This document shows positions 27,760 through 36,543 of a DNA stretch of 64,000 bases, in pieces (position 1 is the first letter of the stretch; the number at the start of each line of letters is the position of its first letter). Source of the stretch: Laribacter hongkongensis DSM 14985. Its GTDB lineage: Bacteria; Pseudomonadota; Gammaproteobacteria; Burkholderiales; Aquaspirillaceae. Made by a program: the position numbers and the translations under genes. The notes under the pieces were generated by a model. It saw only the letters and a program-made list of their open reading frames with translations. It did not search any database and was not told where the DNA came from. Location of the stretch: contig NZ_AUHR01000016.1 in the NCBI RefSeq assembly GCF_000423285.1, forward strand, positions 1-64,000, read 5' to 3'.

Positions 27760-28998
27760 TCAGGTGCGCGCCAGCACGGTTTTGCCGGCGTACTGGCGAA
27801 TGCCGGAATGCAGGGCGTCGGCAATCCTGGCCTGATGCAGCGGATTGGTGAGCTTGGCTTCTTCTTCCGGGTTGGAAATGAAAGCCGTCTCGACGAGGAT
27901 CGAGGGGATGTCCGGTGCCTTGAGCACGGCAAAGCCGGCCTGTTCGACCTGGTTCTTGTGCAGCCGGTTGATGTCGCCCAGTTCGTCCAGCACTGCGCGC
28001 GCCAGCTTCATGCTGTCGTTGATGGTGGCGGTCTGGGTCAGGTCGAGCAGGGTGTGGGCCAGATAGCGGTCGCGGCCGGCGTCGATCTTGATGCCGCCCA
28101 CAAGGTCGGCGTCGTTCTGGGTCTTGGCCAGCCATTTGGCCGCCGTGCTGGTGGCACCCTTTTCCGACAGGGTAAAGACCGACGAGCCGCGTGCGGTCGG
28201 CGTGGTGAAAGCGTCGGCATGGATCGACACGAAGAGGTCGGCCTTGACCTGACGCGCCTTGGCGACCCGTACGCCGAGCGGAATGAAAATGTCGTCGTCG
28301 CGGGTCAGGTGCGCGCGCATGCCGGGTGTGGCGTCGATCTTGCGCTTGAGCTGGCGGGCGATGGCAAGCACGACATTCTTTTCGCGGGCGCCGGACGGGC
28401 CGATGGCGCCGGGATCCTCGCCGCCGTGGCCGGGGTCGAGCATGACCACGAACGGCCGTCCGCCCTTGCCGGTACTGGCCGGCTCGTTGCGTTTGGGCGG
28501 CGGTTCGGCGGGGCTGACCTTGCCCTGGTTGAAGTCTTCCAGCAGTGCCAGCAGCGGGTCGTCGCTCTGGGCCGGGTAGAGGTCGACCACCAGCCGGTGC
28601 CGGTATTCGGCGATCGGCGCGAGGGTGAAGATCTCGGGCCGGACTTCGCTCTTGAGGTCGAGCACGACCCGTACCGTGGTCGGGTTGAACTGTCCGGCGC
28701 GGGCGGTACGGATGTAGGGGTCGTCGATGGCCCGTTCGCTGAATTCGCGCAGGACGGCATTGAGCTGCACGCCTTCGAGGTCGATCACCAGCCGGTTCGG
28801 GCTCGACATGGTGAACGAGCGGTATTTCAGCGCGCCGTCGGATTCCAGCGTGATGCGGGTATAGGTGGCTGACGGCCAGCTGCGCACGGCAATGACGCCG
28901 GCTCCGCCGGCAAGGCTGGCGCCCGACAGCATCAGCAGCATGAGGGAGCCGCCGGCCTGCAACAGGCGGCGGCGTGAGGTCAGTAAGGATTCAGGCAT
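27760..28998 (-). CDS. amiC: Tat-exported N-acetylmuramoyl-L-alanine amidase
   Basis: A 412-residue periplasmic zinc amidase that splits septal peptidoglycan during daughter-cell separation. SRRRLLQAGGSLMLLML (residues 8-24) is a twin-arginine signal. An AMIN domain follows (about 40-145; VRVVLDLKSEVRPEIF), which targets the division site. The Amidase_3 domain (about 185-405) has LDPGHGGEDPGA with a zinc His, REKN with a zinc Glu, SIHADAF with the second His, and ILVETAFISN with the catalytic Glu. ATG 28998 is chosen to give the Tat signal. It overlaps tsaE by 19 bp, like tsaE-amiB of E. coli. Confidence 0.93.
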   Translation of the reverse strand: MPESLLTSRRRLLQAGGSLMLLMLSGASLAGGAGVIAVRSWPSATYTRITLESDGALKYRSFTMSSPNRLVIDLEGVQLNAVLREFSERAIDDPYIRTARAGQFNPTTVRVVLDLKSEVRPEIFTLAPIAEYRHRLVVDLYPAQSDDPLLALLEDFNQGKVSPAEPPPKRNEPASTGKGGRPFVVMLDPGHGGEDPGAIGPSGAREKNVVLAIARQLKRKIDATPGMRAHLTRDDDIFIPLGVRVAKARQVKADLFVSIHADAFTTPTARGSSVFTLSEKGATSTAAKWLAKTQNDADLVGGIKIDAGRDRYLAHTLLDLTQTATINDSMKLARAVLDELGDINRLHKNQVEQAGFAVLKAPDIPSILVETAFISNPEEEAKLTNPLHQARIADALHSGIRQYAGKTVLART

Positions 28999-29444
28999 GG
29001 CAATCCCCGTTCGGTATGAGCGGTGAGCGTTGCTTGGCGTCCCGGTCCGTCCGGGTGCAGGGTCAGGGTCAGGTCCGGCGCCGGCAGCAGGGCCAGGGCT
29101 TTTTCCGGCCACTCGATCAGCGCCAGGCTTCCGGCATCAAAGAGGTCGCGGAAGCCGGCATCTACCCATTCTTCCGGGTCGGCAAAGCGGTAAAGGTCAA
29201 AATGGTGCACGGCCAGTTGCGGCAGTTCGTAGGATTCCACCAGCGCATAGGTCGGGCTCTTGACCCGCCCGGCATGACCAAAGCCGCGTAAAATGCCGCG
29301 CGTGAGGGTGGTCTTGCCTGCCCCCAGGTCTCCTTCGAGAAAAACGGTCATGCCCGGCACCAGCCGGCTCGCCAGCGCTTCGCCGAAGGCCAGTGTCGCT
29401 GCCTCGTCAGCCAGTCCGACTGTCAGCGTAGTGTGCGTATCCAT
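28980..29444 (-). CDS. tsaE: tRNA threonylcarbamoyladenosine biosynthesis ATPase TsaE
   Basis: A 154-residue ATPase that works with TsaB and TsaD to make t6A37 in ANN-reading tRNAs. The Walker A motif EGDLGAGKTTLTRG is at residues 37-50, RVKSPTYALVESYE follows, then HFDLYRF with the Walker B-like Asp. A conserved IEWPEK lies at about 110-115. It is the first gene of a leftward pair with amiC (19-bp overlap). Its ATG at 29444-29442 shares the palindrome CATG with the queG start on the other strand, so there is no room for an untranslated leader. Confidence 0.94.
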   Translation of the reverse strand: MDTHTTLTVGLADEAATLAFGEALASRLVPGMTVFLEGDLGAGKTTLTRGILRGFGHAGRVKSPTYALVESYELPQLAVHHFDLYRFADPEEWVDAGFRDLFDAGSLALIEWPEKALALLPAPDLTLTLHPDGPGRQATLTAHTERGLPCLNPY

Positions 29445-30534
29445 GTCTGCCCAAGCCTTGCAAACGACTGATTATCCCCAATTATCGCGCCAGATTAAAG
29501 AATGGGCGACCGAACTCGGATTTGCTGCCTGTCGCATAAGCCGGGCCAGTTTGCCAGCCGAAGCTGAACAGGGGCTTTCTGACTGGCTGGCCGCCGGTTA
29601 TCACGGCAGTATGGACTACATGGCCCGGCACGGCATGATGCGTGCCCGGCCGGCCGAGCTGGTGGCCGGAACACTCAGCGTGATCTGCGTGCGGCTGCCT
29701 TACTGGCCGGGCGATGCGCGTCCGGCTGCCGACCAGCTGGCCGACGGTGACGGCGCCTATGTGTCGCGCTATGCGCTGGGACGCGACTATCACAAGGTCT
29801 TGCGCGCGCGGCTGCAAAAACTCGCCGATCGCATCAGCGCTGCACACGGGCCATTCGGCTACCGGGCGTTCACCGACAGCGCTCCGCTGATGGAGGTGGC
29901 GCTTGCCGCCCAGTCCGGGCTGGGCTGGCGCGGCAAGCACACGCTGCTGCTGACCCGCGAGGCCGGGTCGTATTTTTTCCTCGGCGAACTGCTGACCGAC
30001 CTGCCGCTGCCGGAAGACCCGCCGCAGGAGCCGCACTGCGGCCGCTGCACCCGCTGTCTGGACGCCTGTCCGACCGGCGCCATCGTGGCGCCCTTCCAGG
30101 TGGATGCCCGGCGCTGCATTTCCTACCTGACCATCGAACACGACGGACCAATCCCGCCGGACCTGCGGCCCCTGCTGGGCAACCGCATCTACGGCTGCGA
30201 CGACTGCCAGCTGGCCTGCCCGTGGAACCGCTTTGCCGAGCCGACCACCGTGGCCGACTTTGCGCCACGGCATGGGCTGGACCGGGCCCGGCTGGTCGAG
30301 CTGTTCGGCTGGAGCGAGGACGATTTCCGCCAGCGCATGGCCGGCAGTCCGGTCCTGCGCATCGGCTTCGAGCGCTGGTCGCGCAATCTGGCCGTGGCAC
30401 TGGGCAATGCCCCCGCGTCGCCGGCCGTCGTGGCCGCCCTCCGGACGCGGGCCGATGATCCGAGCGGGCTGGTGCGCGAGCATGTGGCGTGGGCGCTGGC
30501 GCAGCACTGCCGTTCGGACAGCCAATCAGCGTAG
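29443..30534 (+). CDS. queG: Epoxyqueuosine reductase
   Basis: A 363-residue cobalamin- and iron-sulfur-dependent enzyme that makes queuosine from epoxyqueuosine in the wobble base of GUN tRNAs. The cobalamin domain includes YALGRDYHKVLRARL and GYRAFTDSAPLMEVALA (Asp acid). Two 4Fe-4S motifs follow at about 199-214 (CGRCTRCLDACPTGA) and about 252-262 (CDDCQLACPWN). The C-terminal HEAT-like part ends with RNLAVALGNAP. ATG 29443 is the only plausible start; it overlaps the tsaE start on the opposite strand. Confidence 0.93.
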   Translation: MSAQALQTTDYPQLSRQIKEWATELGFAACRISRASLPAEAEQGLSDWLAAGYHGSMDYMARHGMMRARPAELVAGTLSVICVRLPYWPGDARPAADQLADGDGAYVSRYALGRDYHKVLRARLQKLADRISAAHGPFGYRAFTDSAPLMEVALAAQSGLGWRGKHTLLLTREAGSYFFLGELLTDLPLPEDPPQEPHCGRCTRCLDACPTGAIVAPFQVDARRCISYLTIEHDGPIPPDLRPLLGNRIYGCDDCQLACPWNRFAEPTTVADFAPRHGLDRARLVELFGWSEDDFRQRMAGSPVLRIGFERWSRNLAVALGNAPASPAVVAALRTRADDPSGLVREHVAWALAQHCRSDSQSA

Positions 30535-30567
30535 AATCCCGGCTTGGCAATTGACCCTGTTTGCACC

Positions 30568-31386
30568 ATGACCGACTCCAGACGCCGCCCCATCGGCGTA
30601 TTCGACTCCGGCATCGGCGGCCTGACCGTCGTACGCGCCCTGATGGATCGTCTGCCGTTTGAAGACATTCTGTATTTTGGCGACAGCGCCCGCGTGCCCT
30701 ACGGCACCAAATCGGTCGCCACCATCCAGCATTACACGCGGGAAATCGCCGAGTTCCTGCTGGCGCGCGACGTCAAGGCACTGATCATCGCCTGCAACAC
30801 CATGGCCGCCGTGGCGGCCGACGTGGTGCGGAGCGTGGCCGAACCGCTGGGCGTGCCGGTGCTGGACGTGATCGATGCCGGCAGCCAGGCCGCCGTAGCC
30901 GCCAGCCGCTCCGGTGAAATCGGCGTGATTGCCACACCGACCACCATCAACGCCAATGCCTACGCCCGTGCCATCCACGTGATGAATCCGCAGGCACGCC
31001 TGTATTCGCAGGCCTGCCCGCTGTTCGTGCCGCTGGTGGAAGAAGGCTGGCTGGACCACCCGGTCACGCGCCTGACCGCCGAGGAATACCTCAAGACCGT
31101 GCTGGTCGAAGAGGTCGACACCCTGGTGCTGGGCTGCACCCACTATCCGCTGCTCAAGCCGCTGCTGGCCGACGTGGCCGGCCCCGGCGTCCAGCTGGTC
31201 GATTCGGCCGTCACCACGGCGCAGGCAACAGCCGCCACGCTGGAACGGCTGGGCCTGCTCAACCCGCCGGCCGCCGAAACCTATTACCGCTACTTTGTCA
31301 CCGACATTCCGCTGAAGTTCCAGACCATCGGCGAGCGCTTCCTCGGGCGCAGCATCCAGCAGCTGGAGATGGTCAAGCTCGGTTGA
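30568..31386 (+). CDS. murI: Glutamate racemase
   Basis: A 272-residue cofactor-independent enzyme that makes D-glutamate for peptidoglycan. The two catalytic cysteines are C76 in IIACNTMAA and C190 in LGCTHYPLL. D13-S14 in VFDSGIGGLTVV and YFGDSARVPYG complete the substrate site. Length and order match the family. ATG 30568 (MTDSRRRPIGVFDSG) is used; an upstream in-frame TTG adds an unlikely sequence. It follows queG by 33 bp in the same direction, and a TAGAAT -10-like element lies in the gap. Confidence 0.95.
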   Translation: MTDSRRRPIGVFDSGIGGLTVVRALMDRLPFEDILYFGDSARVPYGTKSVATIQHYTREIAEFLLARDVKALIIACNTMAAVAADVVRSVAEPLGVPVLDVIDAGSQAAVAASRSGEIGVIATPTTINANAYARAIHVMNPQARLYSQACPLFVPLVEEGWLDHPVTRLTAEEYLKTVLVEEVDTLVLGCTHYPLLKPLLADVAGPGVQLVDSAVTTAQATAATLERLGLLNPPAAETYYRYFVTDIPLKFQTIGERFLGRSIQQLEMVKLG

Positions 31387-31579
31387 GGGTTGCTGGCAAA
31401 CCCCGTTTTATCCACGGGCCGGTGCATGCCTGATCAGGCTCTTGCCAGTGTTCGCCTGAAGTTTTGTTAGCCGCCCTGAAGCCGGTGGCTTTCATTGTGT
31501 GTCTGTTACCGCCACCCCGCCCGGCAGACCGGCGAGCGGGGTCGGCCCGTGTTTTTTCAACCTTGTCCAAGGAGCCCCG

Positions 31580-31777
31580 ATGCGTCTGCTGCTCGCCATT
31601 TTCGTGCCGTTTTTGCAGTTCTTCACCATTGGCCGTCCCTTCGCCGGCATCATCTGCCTGCTGCTGCAACTGACGCTGATCGGCTGGGTGCCGGCCGCCA
31701 TGTGGTCGGTGTATGCCCTGTCGCAGTACAAGACCGACCAGAAAATCCGCGAAGCCCTGCGCCAGTCGCGCCAGTAG
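31580..31777 (+). CDS. YqaE/Pmp3-family small membrane protein
   Basis: A 65-residue protein with two transmembrane helices: MRLLLAIFVPFLQFFTIG and FAGIICLLLQLTLIGWVPAAMW, the family signature LLLQLTLIGWVPAxxW. Pmp3/YqaE peptides sit in the plasma membrane and affect membrane potential and stress tolerance; the bacterial role is poorly known. AAGGAG lies seven bases before ATG 31580, clearly the start. A charged tail (KTDQKIREALRQSRQ) follows. Stands alone behind murI. Confidence 0.82.
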   Translation: MRLLLAIFVPFLQFFTIGRPFAGIICLLLQLTLIGWVPAAMWSVYALSQYKTDQKIREALRQSRQ

Positions 31778-32177
31778 ACGGCGCAGCCCGCCTGTGGCGC
31801 CTCCGGGCCGGTCAAGGAGCGGGCGCGTGGCTGTGTCGGGTACGGCAAGACCGGTTCCAGGCCGGACTTGAACGGGGGCCGGCAGCCGGAGCCGGTCAGC
31901 CGCCACGGCACCGGAGCGCAGGACGGGCCGGGGGCGGGCATGGTGCAAGGCCGCAGTCCGGCCTCGTTCTGTCCGGGCGCGGCGCAGCAAAACCGCTTGA
32001 GTGCCGCCTGTTGTCCGTCTCTGCAAGGGCCGGATGACGTACCTGCCGCGTCCCGCATTCACCCGTCGTGCCCTCCGTACCTTGCCGCCTTGCAGGGAAG
32101 GAGACCGGCCACCTGCCGGGTCCGTGGCGGGTCGACCTCTCTTGCTCCTGACCGCCCTCTGGTCCTCTGCCTCTTGC
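31778..32177. other. 400 bp without a recognisable gene
   Basis: Very GC-rich DNA with several open frames on both strands, none resembling a family or carrying a plausible start. No tRNA, terminator with a U run or repeat array was seen. It separates YqaE from the convergent regB-regA pair. Confidence 0.4.
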
Positions 32178-32714
32178 CTAGTTCTGCACCGGGCGCTTTT
32201 GCAGCATGCGTTGCAGGGTGCGCCGGTGCATGTGCAGGGCCCGCGCCGTGGCCGAAATGTTGCCGTCGTGCTCGGCCAGCACGCGCTGGACATGCTCCCA
32301 CGACAGCCGTTTCAGCGACATGGTCTGCTCCGGCGGCGGTGCCTGCCCGGTTTCCGGCGCCCTGGCGGCCAGTGCCGCCAGAATGGCAGTGGTATCGGCC
32401 GGTTTGGCCAGATACTGGGTGGCGCCCAGCTTGATGGCATCCACGGCGGTGGCGATGCTGGCATAGCCGGTCAGGACCACCACGGGTACGGTAGGCAAGG
32501 CCTCCCGGACCGGCCCGATCAGCTGCAGGCCGCTGTATCCGGCCAGGTTGAGGTCCAGCAGCACGCCGTCGATGCCGGCCGGCGGTGCAGCCAGCAGGGA
32601 CAGGGCTTCGGCTTCGTCGTGCGCGCTCAGGCTGTCCCAGCCGCGCCGCTTGAGCGAGCGGGCCAGCATGGTCAGGAACACCGGGTCGTCATCAATCAGC
32701 AGCAGGGTCGGCAT
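32178..32714 (-). CDS. regA: Redox response regulator RegA (PrrA/ActR family)
   Basis: A 178-residue response regulator of the RegA class. The receiver domain has the acidic pocket in LLIDDDP (residues 5-11), the phospho-acceptor D54 in LLDLNLAGYSG, and the conserved Lys in YLAKPAD (about 104). The C-terminus is a Fis-type helix-turn-helix, SWEHVQRVLAEHDGNIS then ARALHMHRRTLQRMLQK, nearly identical to the RegA DNA-binding helix. RegA proteins activate genes for microaerobic and anaerobic energy metabolism. It overlaps regB by 23 bp. dmsABC is a possible target by theme only. Confidence 0.88.
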   Translation of the reverse strand: MPTLLLIDDDPVFLTMLARSLKRRGWDSLSAHDEAEALSLLAAPPAGIDGVLLDLNLAGYSGLQLIGPVREALPTVPVVVLTGYASIATAVDAIKLGATQYLAKPADTTAILAALAARAPETGQAPPPEQTMSLKRLSWEHVQRVLAEHDGNISATARALHMHRRTLQRMLQKRPVQN

Positions 32715-33915
32715 GGCGGGGTAATGGCAGGGAAAGGCGGGTCAGGACCTGGCCGGCTTGCGGCCGGACTTCCAGCCGGCCACCGAGCTTCTCAAGGGTG
32801 GCATGTGCCAGAAACGTGCCCAGACCCAGTCCGTTGGGTTTGCTGGAAGGTTGCGGGTTCAGTGGACGCTGCGCGAGGCCGACGCCCAGCTCGCCCGGAT
32901 GGCTCAGGTTCAGGACCAGTTGCCGGTCCGCGATGCGGGCGCTGAGCCGGAGCGGCTGGTTACCGGCGGCGTCGGCCGCATTGTTGAGCAGGTTGACCAG
33001 TGCCGGGCCGAAGCCGGGATCAAACGGCGGCAGCGGCGCGCCGGGCAGGTCGAAATCGGTTTCGAGCAGAACGCCCGGCCGCAGGTTGAGCCAGTCGGCC
33101 AGCAAGGCGGACAACTGCCCGGCCAGCGGCGCGGCACTGGCCGGAGTGTTGTCGTGGCCGCGCGAGCGCAGGCGTGCCAGGGCCAGCCGGCAGGTGGCGA
33201 GCTGGTCACGCATCAGGACAAGGTCGTCCTCCATGCCGGCCGCCGGCGGTGCAGCCTGCCAGTCGTCGCACAGCAGGGTCAGGGTGTTGAGCGGGGTGCC
33301 GAGCTCGTGGGCGGCACTGGCGGCCAGCATGCCCAGTGCGACCAGTTGTTCGTCGCGCAGCTGGTTTTCGCGCAGGCGGGCGATTTCCTGCTCGCGCCGG
33401 CGCAGTGTCAGCGCCAGCCGTGCCAGCGGGCCGCCGATGACCCAGGCGCTGGCGGCAAAGGTCAGCCACATGCCTGCCAGATGCAGGGCGATCAGCATGT
33501 CGGTGCCACCGGGAACCGGCGGCAGGGGGCGGTGCCAGACGAACAGCGCGCCGTAGGCCAGTACGCAGGCCAGCGCCAGTGCGCGCGTGGTGCGCGGCGA
33601 TTGGGTCAGCGCGCTGAGTGCGATCAGCAACAGATAAAGCGATACCAGCGGGTTGGCCGATCCGCCGGTAAAGAAAAAGAGTTCGGTCAGGAACAGTGCA
33701 TCCCACGCCAGCTGCATGTCCAGCCGGGCAAGGCGGTGGGCGGGCGCGGATTGCCACAGCAAGTTGGCAACCACGGCCGCTGCGGTGGCCAGCAGGAGCG
33801 GCGGATAGGGCAGGGCGATGCCGGCACTGGCGAGCCCGGCCAGTGACAGGGCCAGCCCGGCCAGCCAGAGCCAGCGGAGTTTTACCAGTTTGAGCGGCAG
33901 GTCGGCGTCAGGCAT
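32692..33915 (-). CDS. regB: Redox sensor histidine kinase RegB (PrrB family)
   Basis: A 407-residue membrane kinase. About six hydrophobic helices fill residues 12-165. GGSANPL (84-90) corresponds to the GGxxNPF quinone-binding loop of RegB, with Leu for Phe. The phospho-acceptor H203 lies in AHELGTPLNTL. C242 in ATCRLALARL is 39 residues on, the place of the RegB redox Cys265 (40 residues after H225). N and G boxes follow (LVNLLNNAADAAG; NGLGLGTFLAHATLEKLGG). It therefore should sense quinone or thiol redox state and phosphorylate RegA. The pair lacks the senC/scoA neighbour often found in alphaproteobacteria. Confidence 0.9.
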   Translation of the reverse strand: MPDADLPLKLVKLRWLWLAGLALSLAGLASAGIALPYPPLLLATAAAVVANLLWQSAPAHRLARLDMQLAWDALFLTELFFFTGGSANPLVSLYLLLIALSALTQSPRTTRALALACVLAYGALFVWHRPLPPVPGGTDMLIALHLAGMWLTFAASAWVIGGPLARLALTLRRREQEIARLRENQLRDEQLVALGMLAASAAHELGTPLNTLTLLCDDWQAAPPAAGMEDDLVLMRDQLATCRLALARLRSRGHDNTPASAAPLAGQLSALLADWLNLRPGVLLETDFDLPGAPLPPFDPGFGPALVNLLNNAADAAGNQPLRLSARIADRQLVLNLSHPGELGVGLAQRPLNPQPSSKPNGLGLGTFLAHATLEKLGGRLEVRPQAGQVLTRLSLPLPRHADPAAD

Positions 33916-34005
33916 GGACAGCGGCGGGGCAAAGGGCAGGATGCCGGCATTTTACGCTGCCGGCCCCCCGGCAGGCTGCGACATGGTGTCGCAACGGCGG
34001 GCGAC

Positions 34006-34036
34006 AAAAAAGGCTTCGCATGAGCGAAGCCTTTTT
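34006..34036 (-). terminator. Bidirectional terminator after rpsT
   Basis: GGCTTCGC (34012-34019) pairs with GCGAAGCC (34024-34031) around ATGA; A run on the left and T run on the right. It lies 25 bp past the rpsT stop on the minus strand. Confidence 0.92.
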
Positions 34037-34058
34037 GGTGCGACTGTGCAGCGAGCGA

Positions 34059-34322
34059 TCAGGCCATGGCCTTGATGGCAGCGGACAGGCGGCTCTTTTG
34101 ACGCGAGGCCTTGTTCTTGTGGAACACGCCCTTGTCAGCGATGCGGTCCATGATCGACGTCGAGGTAACCAGTTGAGCTTGGGCAGCGGCCTTGTCGCCG
34201 GCTTCCACAGCCTTGATGACTTTCTTGACGGCGGTGCGGTACGCAGTACGCAGGCTGGCGTTGTGCGCGCGAGCCTTCAGGCTCTGGCGGGCGCGCTTGC
34301 GAGCTTGTGCGCTGTTAGCCAT
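34059..34322 (-). CDS. rpsT: 30S ribosomal protein S20
   Basis: An 87-residue basic ribosomal protein that binds 16S rRNA early in 30S assembly. [20 protein letters not shown] and [17 protein letters not shown] are family-typical, and the length equals E. coli S20. AGGAGAATCATTC before the ATG is a good ribosome site. A bidirectional terminator follows. It stands opposite-free between regB and the dms cluster, its usual state as a single-gene unit (murJ, often a neighbour in gammaproteobacteria, is 5 kb away). Confidence 0.97.
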   Translation of the reverse strand: MANSAQARKRARQSLKARAHNASLRTAYRTAVKKVIKAVEAGDKAAAQAQLVTSTSIMDRIADKGVFHKNKASRQKSRLSAAIKAMA

Positions 34323-34444
34323 GAATGATTCTCCTGATGAGCGGATTCTGTAAAACCCGCGATTGTAAGGACGACCACCCCCTTTTGCAACAACAATGAC
34401 TTACGCTGCGGTCGTGCATGTGGCGGCAAGAGGGGGCCGCCGGG

Positions 34445-35074
34445 TCAACGGTAGAGGCGGCGGGCCGCCACGCTGACCGGCCAGCCGGTTTGCAGGGCGT
34501 CCAGCGTCAGGCGGGCCAGTCCGGCGGCGGCCTGGTAAAACGGCGTGCCGGCACTGGCCTCTTCGAACAGCGACAGGAAGCGGCCGCTCCACGGCAGCAA
34601 ATGCTCGCAGAGGAGCTCGTGCACCGCCGCCTCGTCGCCGGCCTCGGCCGCATGTGCAACCAGCCAGCACACCAGTCCGAAATGGTCGAGAGGCTCGCGC
34701 TGTCCGGTCTCTAGGGCGATGCCGTGACGGCCGGCAAAGGCCTGGAGCGCACGGGTCGAGTCACCGAACAGGACGGATTCCTCGTCGAGATATACCGATC
34801 CCCACGGCGGAGCCGGCAGGGCCGCCGGGCCGACAAAGAGCCGCTGGTGCTCGCGGGCCAGCCCGGCATCGTGTTCCGGCGCCTGCACAGTGGCAAAGCC
34901 GGCGCGCAGCTGTTCCAGCTGCTCCGGGCTGCCGGCCGGCCAGCCGGCCGGAAAATCCGGGCTGGCCAGAAAGCCGGTCAGCCCGGTATCCCGCAGGGCT
35001 GCCGGGGGCTGGTAAAACAGTGCCCCCAGTATCCGGAAGGCCGGTGCGACGGATTCAAGCCTGGTCTGCGGCAT
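34445..35074 (-). CDS. TorD/DmsD-family molybdoenzyme maturation chaperone
   Basis: A 209-residue all-helical redox-enzyme maturation chaperone. The hallmark EHQRLFVGPAALPAPPWGSV with YLDEESVLFGDST (about residues 76-108) matches the LFxGP...PxxSVY pattern of DmsD/TorD. DHFGLVCWLVAHAAEAGD is the second conserved region. It binds the Tat signal of the catalytic subunit and holds it until cofactor insertion. It begins 1 bp after the dmsC stop and is the last gene of dmsA-dmsB-dmsC-torD, so it almost certainly serves DmsA. Confidence 0.85.
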   Translation of the reverse strand: MPQTRLESVAPAFRILGALFYQPPAALRDTGLTGFLASPDFPAGWPAGSPEQLEQLRAGFATVQAPEHDAGLAREHQRLFVGPAALPAPPWGSVYLDEESVLFGDSTRALQAFAGRHGIALETGQREPLDHFGLVCWLVAHAAEAGDEAAVHELLCEHLLPWSGRFLSLFEEASAGTPFYQAAAGLARLTLDALQTGWPVSVAARRLYR

Positions 35075-35075
35075 G

Positions 35076-35921
35076 TCAGAGCCCCACAGTCATGTGCAGG
35101 CCGTAGAACACGCTGCGGCCCAGCATCTCCCCGAGCAGCACCAGCACCAGGGCCACGGTGGCCAGGCTGCGCTGGGCCGGCAGCGAGGCGCGGCGTTCGG
35201 CCCCCAGCCAGATGGCCAGTGCAGCCGCCAGCAGGGCAAAACGGCCGGCCATGCGCTGGGCGTAGTCCGGCACCAGCTCGGCAGCCGACTGGATGGACGA
35301 GGCAATGTGCGGCAGGCTCGCCTGCTGCACCAGGGTCATGACCACCCCGGCGAGCAGTGCCAGGGCGGCAATGCCCAGCAGCACCGAACCCAGCGGCCCC
35401 TGGATGCCGGCGGCGGCCAGCCGTTCACGTCCGAGCAGCAGGCCGGCGATCAGGGCGGTCACCAGGAAGGCCGCCGGCGTCAGCGACGTGTTCCAGGTCG
35501 GCACGGTGTCGATCATGTAAAAGCGCGCCATGCAGATCAGGAAGGCCACACTGGCCAGCAGGGTCAGCCCTGTCAGGGCCTTGAGCAGCCCGGGGCTGCC
35601 TTTGCTGGTGACGCTCAGCAGCCACCCCAGTCCCCCCAGGGCGAAGAAGGCGCCGCCGGTCAGGATTTCATTCGACAGCGGCGCACTGCCGACCCGCGCC
35701 AGCGAATTGATCGCGCGCAGCGGCATGCCGAGGTGCGCCGTGGAAGCGGCAAACGCCACCGCCATCAGCAGCCACAGCACAAGCGAGCCCCGGGCCAGTT
35801 TCTGGCGTTGTTCGCTGCTGGCGGTATTGCCCAGCAGCACGAAGGCATGTACCCAGAAAGCACCGATGGCGGTCTGGGCCAGCACCGTGAAGACGATCAG
35901 CGGCCATTCGTTCCAGCCCAT
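35076..35921 (-). CDS. dmsC: DMSO reductase membrane anchor subunit
   Basis: A 281-residue integral membrane protein with eight hydrophobic helices that anchors the DmsAB dimer and oxidises menaquinol. It begins MGWNEWPLIVFTVLAQTAIGAF, the DmsC family start, and includes HLGMPLRAINSLARVGSAPLSNEIL and RFYMIDTVPTWNTSLTP. ATG 35921 is chosen from the family start. It is one base past the dmsB stop and one base before torD, a tight operon. Confidence 0.9.
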   Translation of the reverse strand: MGWNEWPLIVFTVLAQTAIGAFWVHAFVLLGNTASSEQRQKLARGSLVLWLLMAVAFAASTAHLGMPLRAINSLARVGSAPLSNEILTGGAFFALGGLGWLLSVTSKGSPGLLKALTGLTLLASVAFLICMARFYMIDTVPTWNTSLTPAAFLVTALIAGLLLGRERLAAAGIQGPLGSVLLGIAALALLAGVVMTLVQQASLPHIASSIQSAAELVPDYAQRMAGRFALLAAALAIWLGAERRASLPAQRSLATVALVLVLLGEMLGRSVFYGLHMTVGL

Positions 35922-35922
35922 G

Positions 35923-36537
35923 TCACACCTCCTTCGGGTTGGCGAGGAATCCGGTGCGGTCGCCCTGCGGGCGTGCCTTGGGATTCGGTTTGATGACAAT
36001 GCTCGGCCGGGTGTGATGCGCCGCCGGCAGCGGTGCCACTTCGGCCAGTTCGCCGTATTTCTGCCGCAGTTCGTCAACCGGGCCGAAATCCAGCGCCCGC
36101 AGCGGACAGGATTCGACGCAGACCGGCTTCTTGCCCTCGGCCACGCGGTCACGGCAGCCGTCGCACTTGTTCATGCGGCCGGTGTCAGCGTTGTATTGCG
36201 GGGCGCCATACGGACAGGCCATCTGGCACGACTTGCAGCCGATGCATACCGCATCGTCCACGGCGACAAAGCCGTTGGCGTCCTTGGCCATGGCGCCGGT
36301 CGGGCACACCTTGGTGCAGGCCGGATCGGCGCAGTGGTTGCAGCTGACCGACAGGTAGTAGCTGAACACATCGGGATACCAGGCCGCTCCGTCCTGCACC
36401 CAGCTGCCGCCGGTGTATTCGTACACCCGGCGGAAATTGAGGTCGGGGCCGAGGTCCTTGTAGTCCTTGCAGGCCAGCGTGCAGGTCTTGCAACCGGTGC
36501 ACTTGGCCGAATCAATGAAAAAACCGTACTGTTTCAT
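35923..36537 (-). CDS. dmsB: DMSO reductase iron-sulfur subunit
   Basis: A 204-residue electron-transfer subunit with four 4Fe-4S clusters. The Cys motifs are CTGCKTCTLACKDYKD (residues 13-28), CNHCADPACTKVCPTGAM (about 67-84), CIGCKSCQMACPYGAP (about 99-114) and CDGCRDRV with CVESCPLRALDFG (about 127-154). It moves electrons from quinol at DmsC to the molybdopterin subunit DmsA. Length equals E. coli DmsB (205). It lies 6 bp after dmsA and 1 bp before dmsC. Confidence 0.94.
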   Translation of the reverse strand: MKQYGFFIDSAKCTGCKTCTLACKDYKDLGPDLNFRRVYEYTGGSWVQDGAAWYPDVFSYYLSVSCNHCADPACTKVCPTGAMAKDANGFVAVDDAVCIGCKSCQMACPYGAPQYNADTGRMNKCDGCRDRVAEGKKPVCVESCPLRALDFGPVDELRQKYGELAEVAPLPAAHHTRPSIVIKPNPKARPQGDRTGFLANPKEV

Positions 36538-36543
36538 GGCCGT

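Noticed and set aside
31373-32293. 306-residue leftward frame between murI and regA
   Set aside because: Arg-rich translation overlapping real genes at both ends (YqaE and regA) in wrong frames; not supported as a gene.
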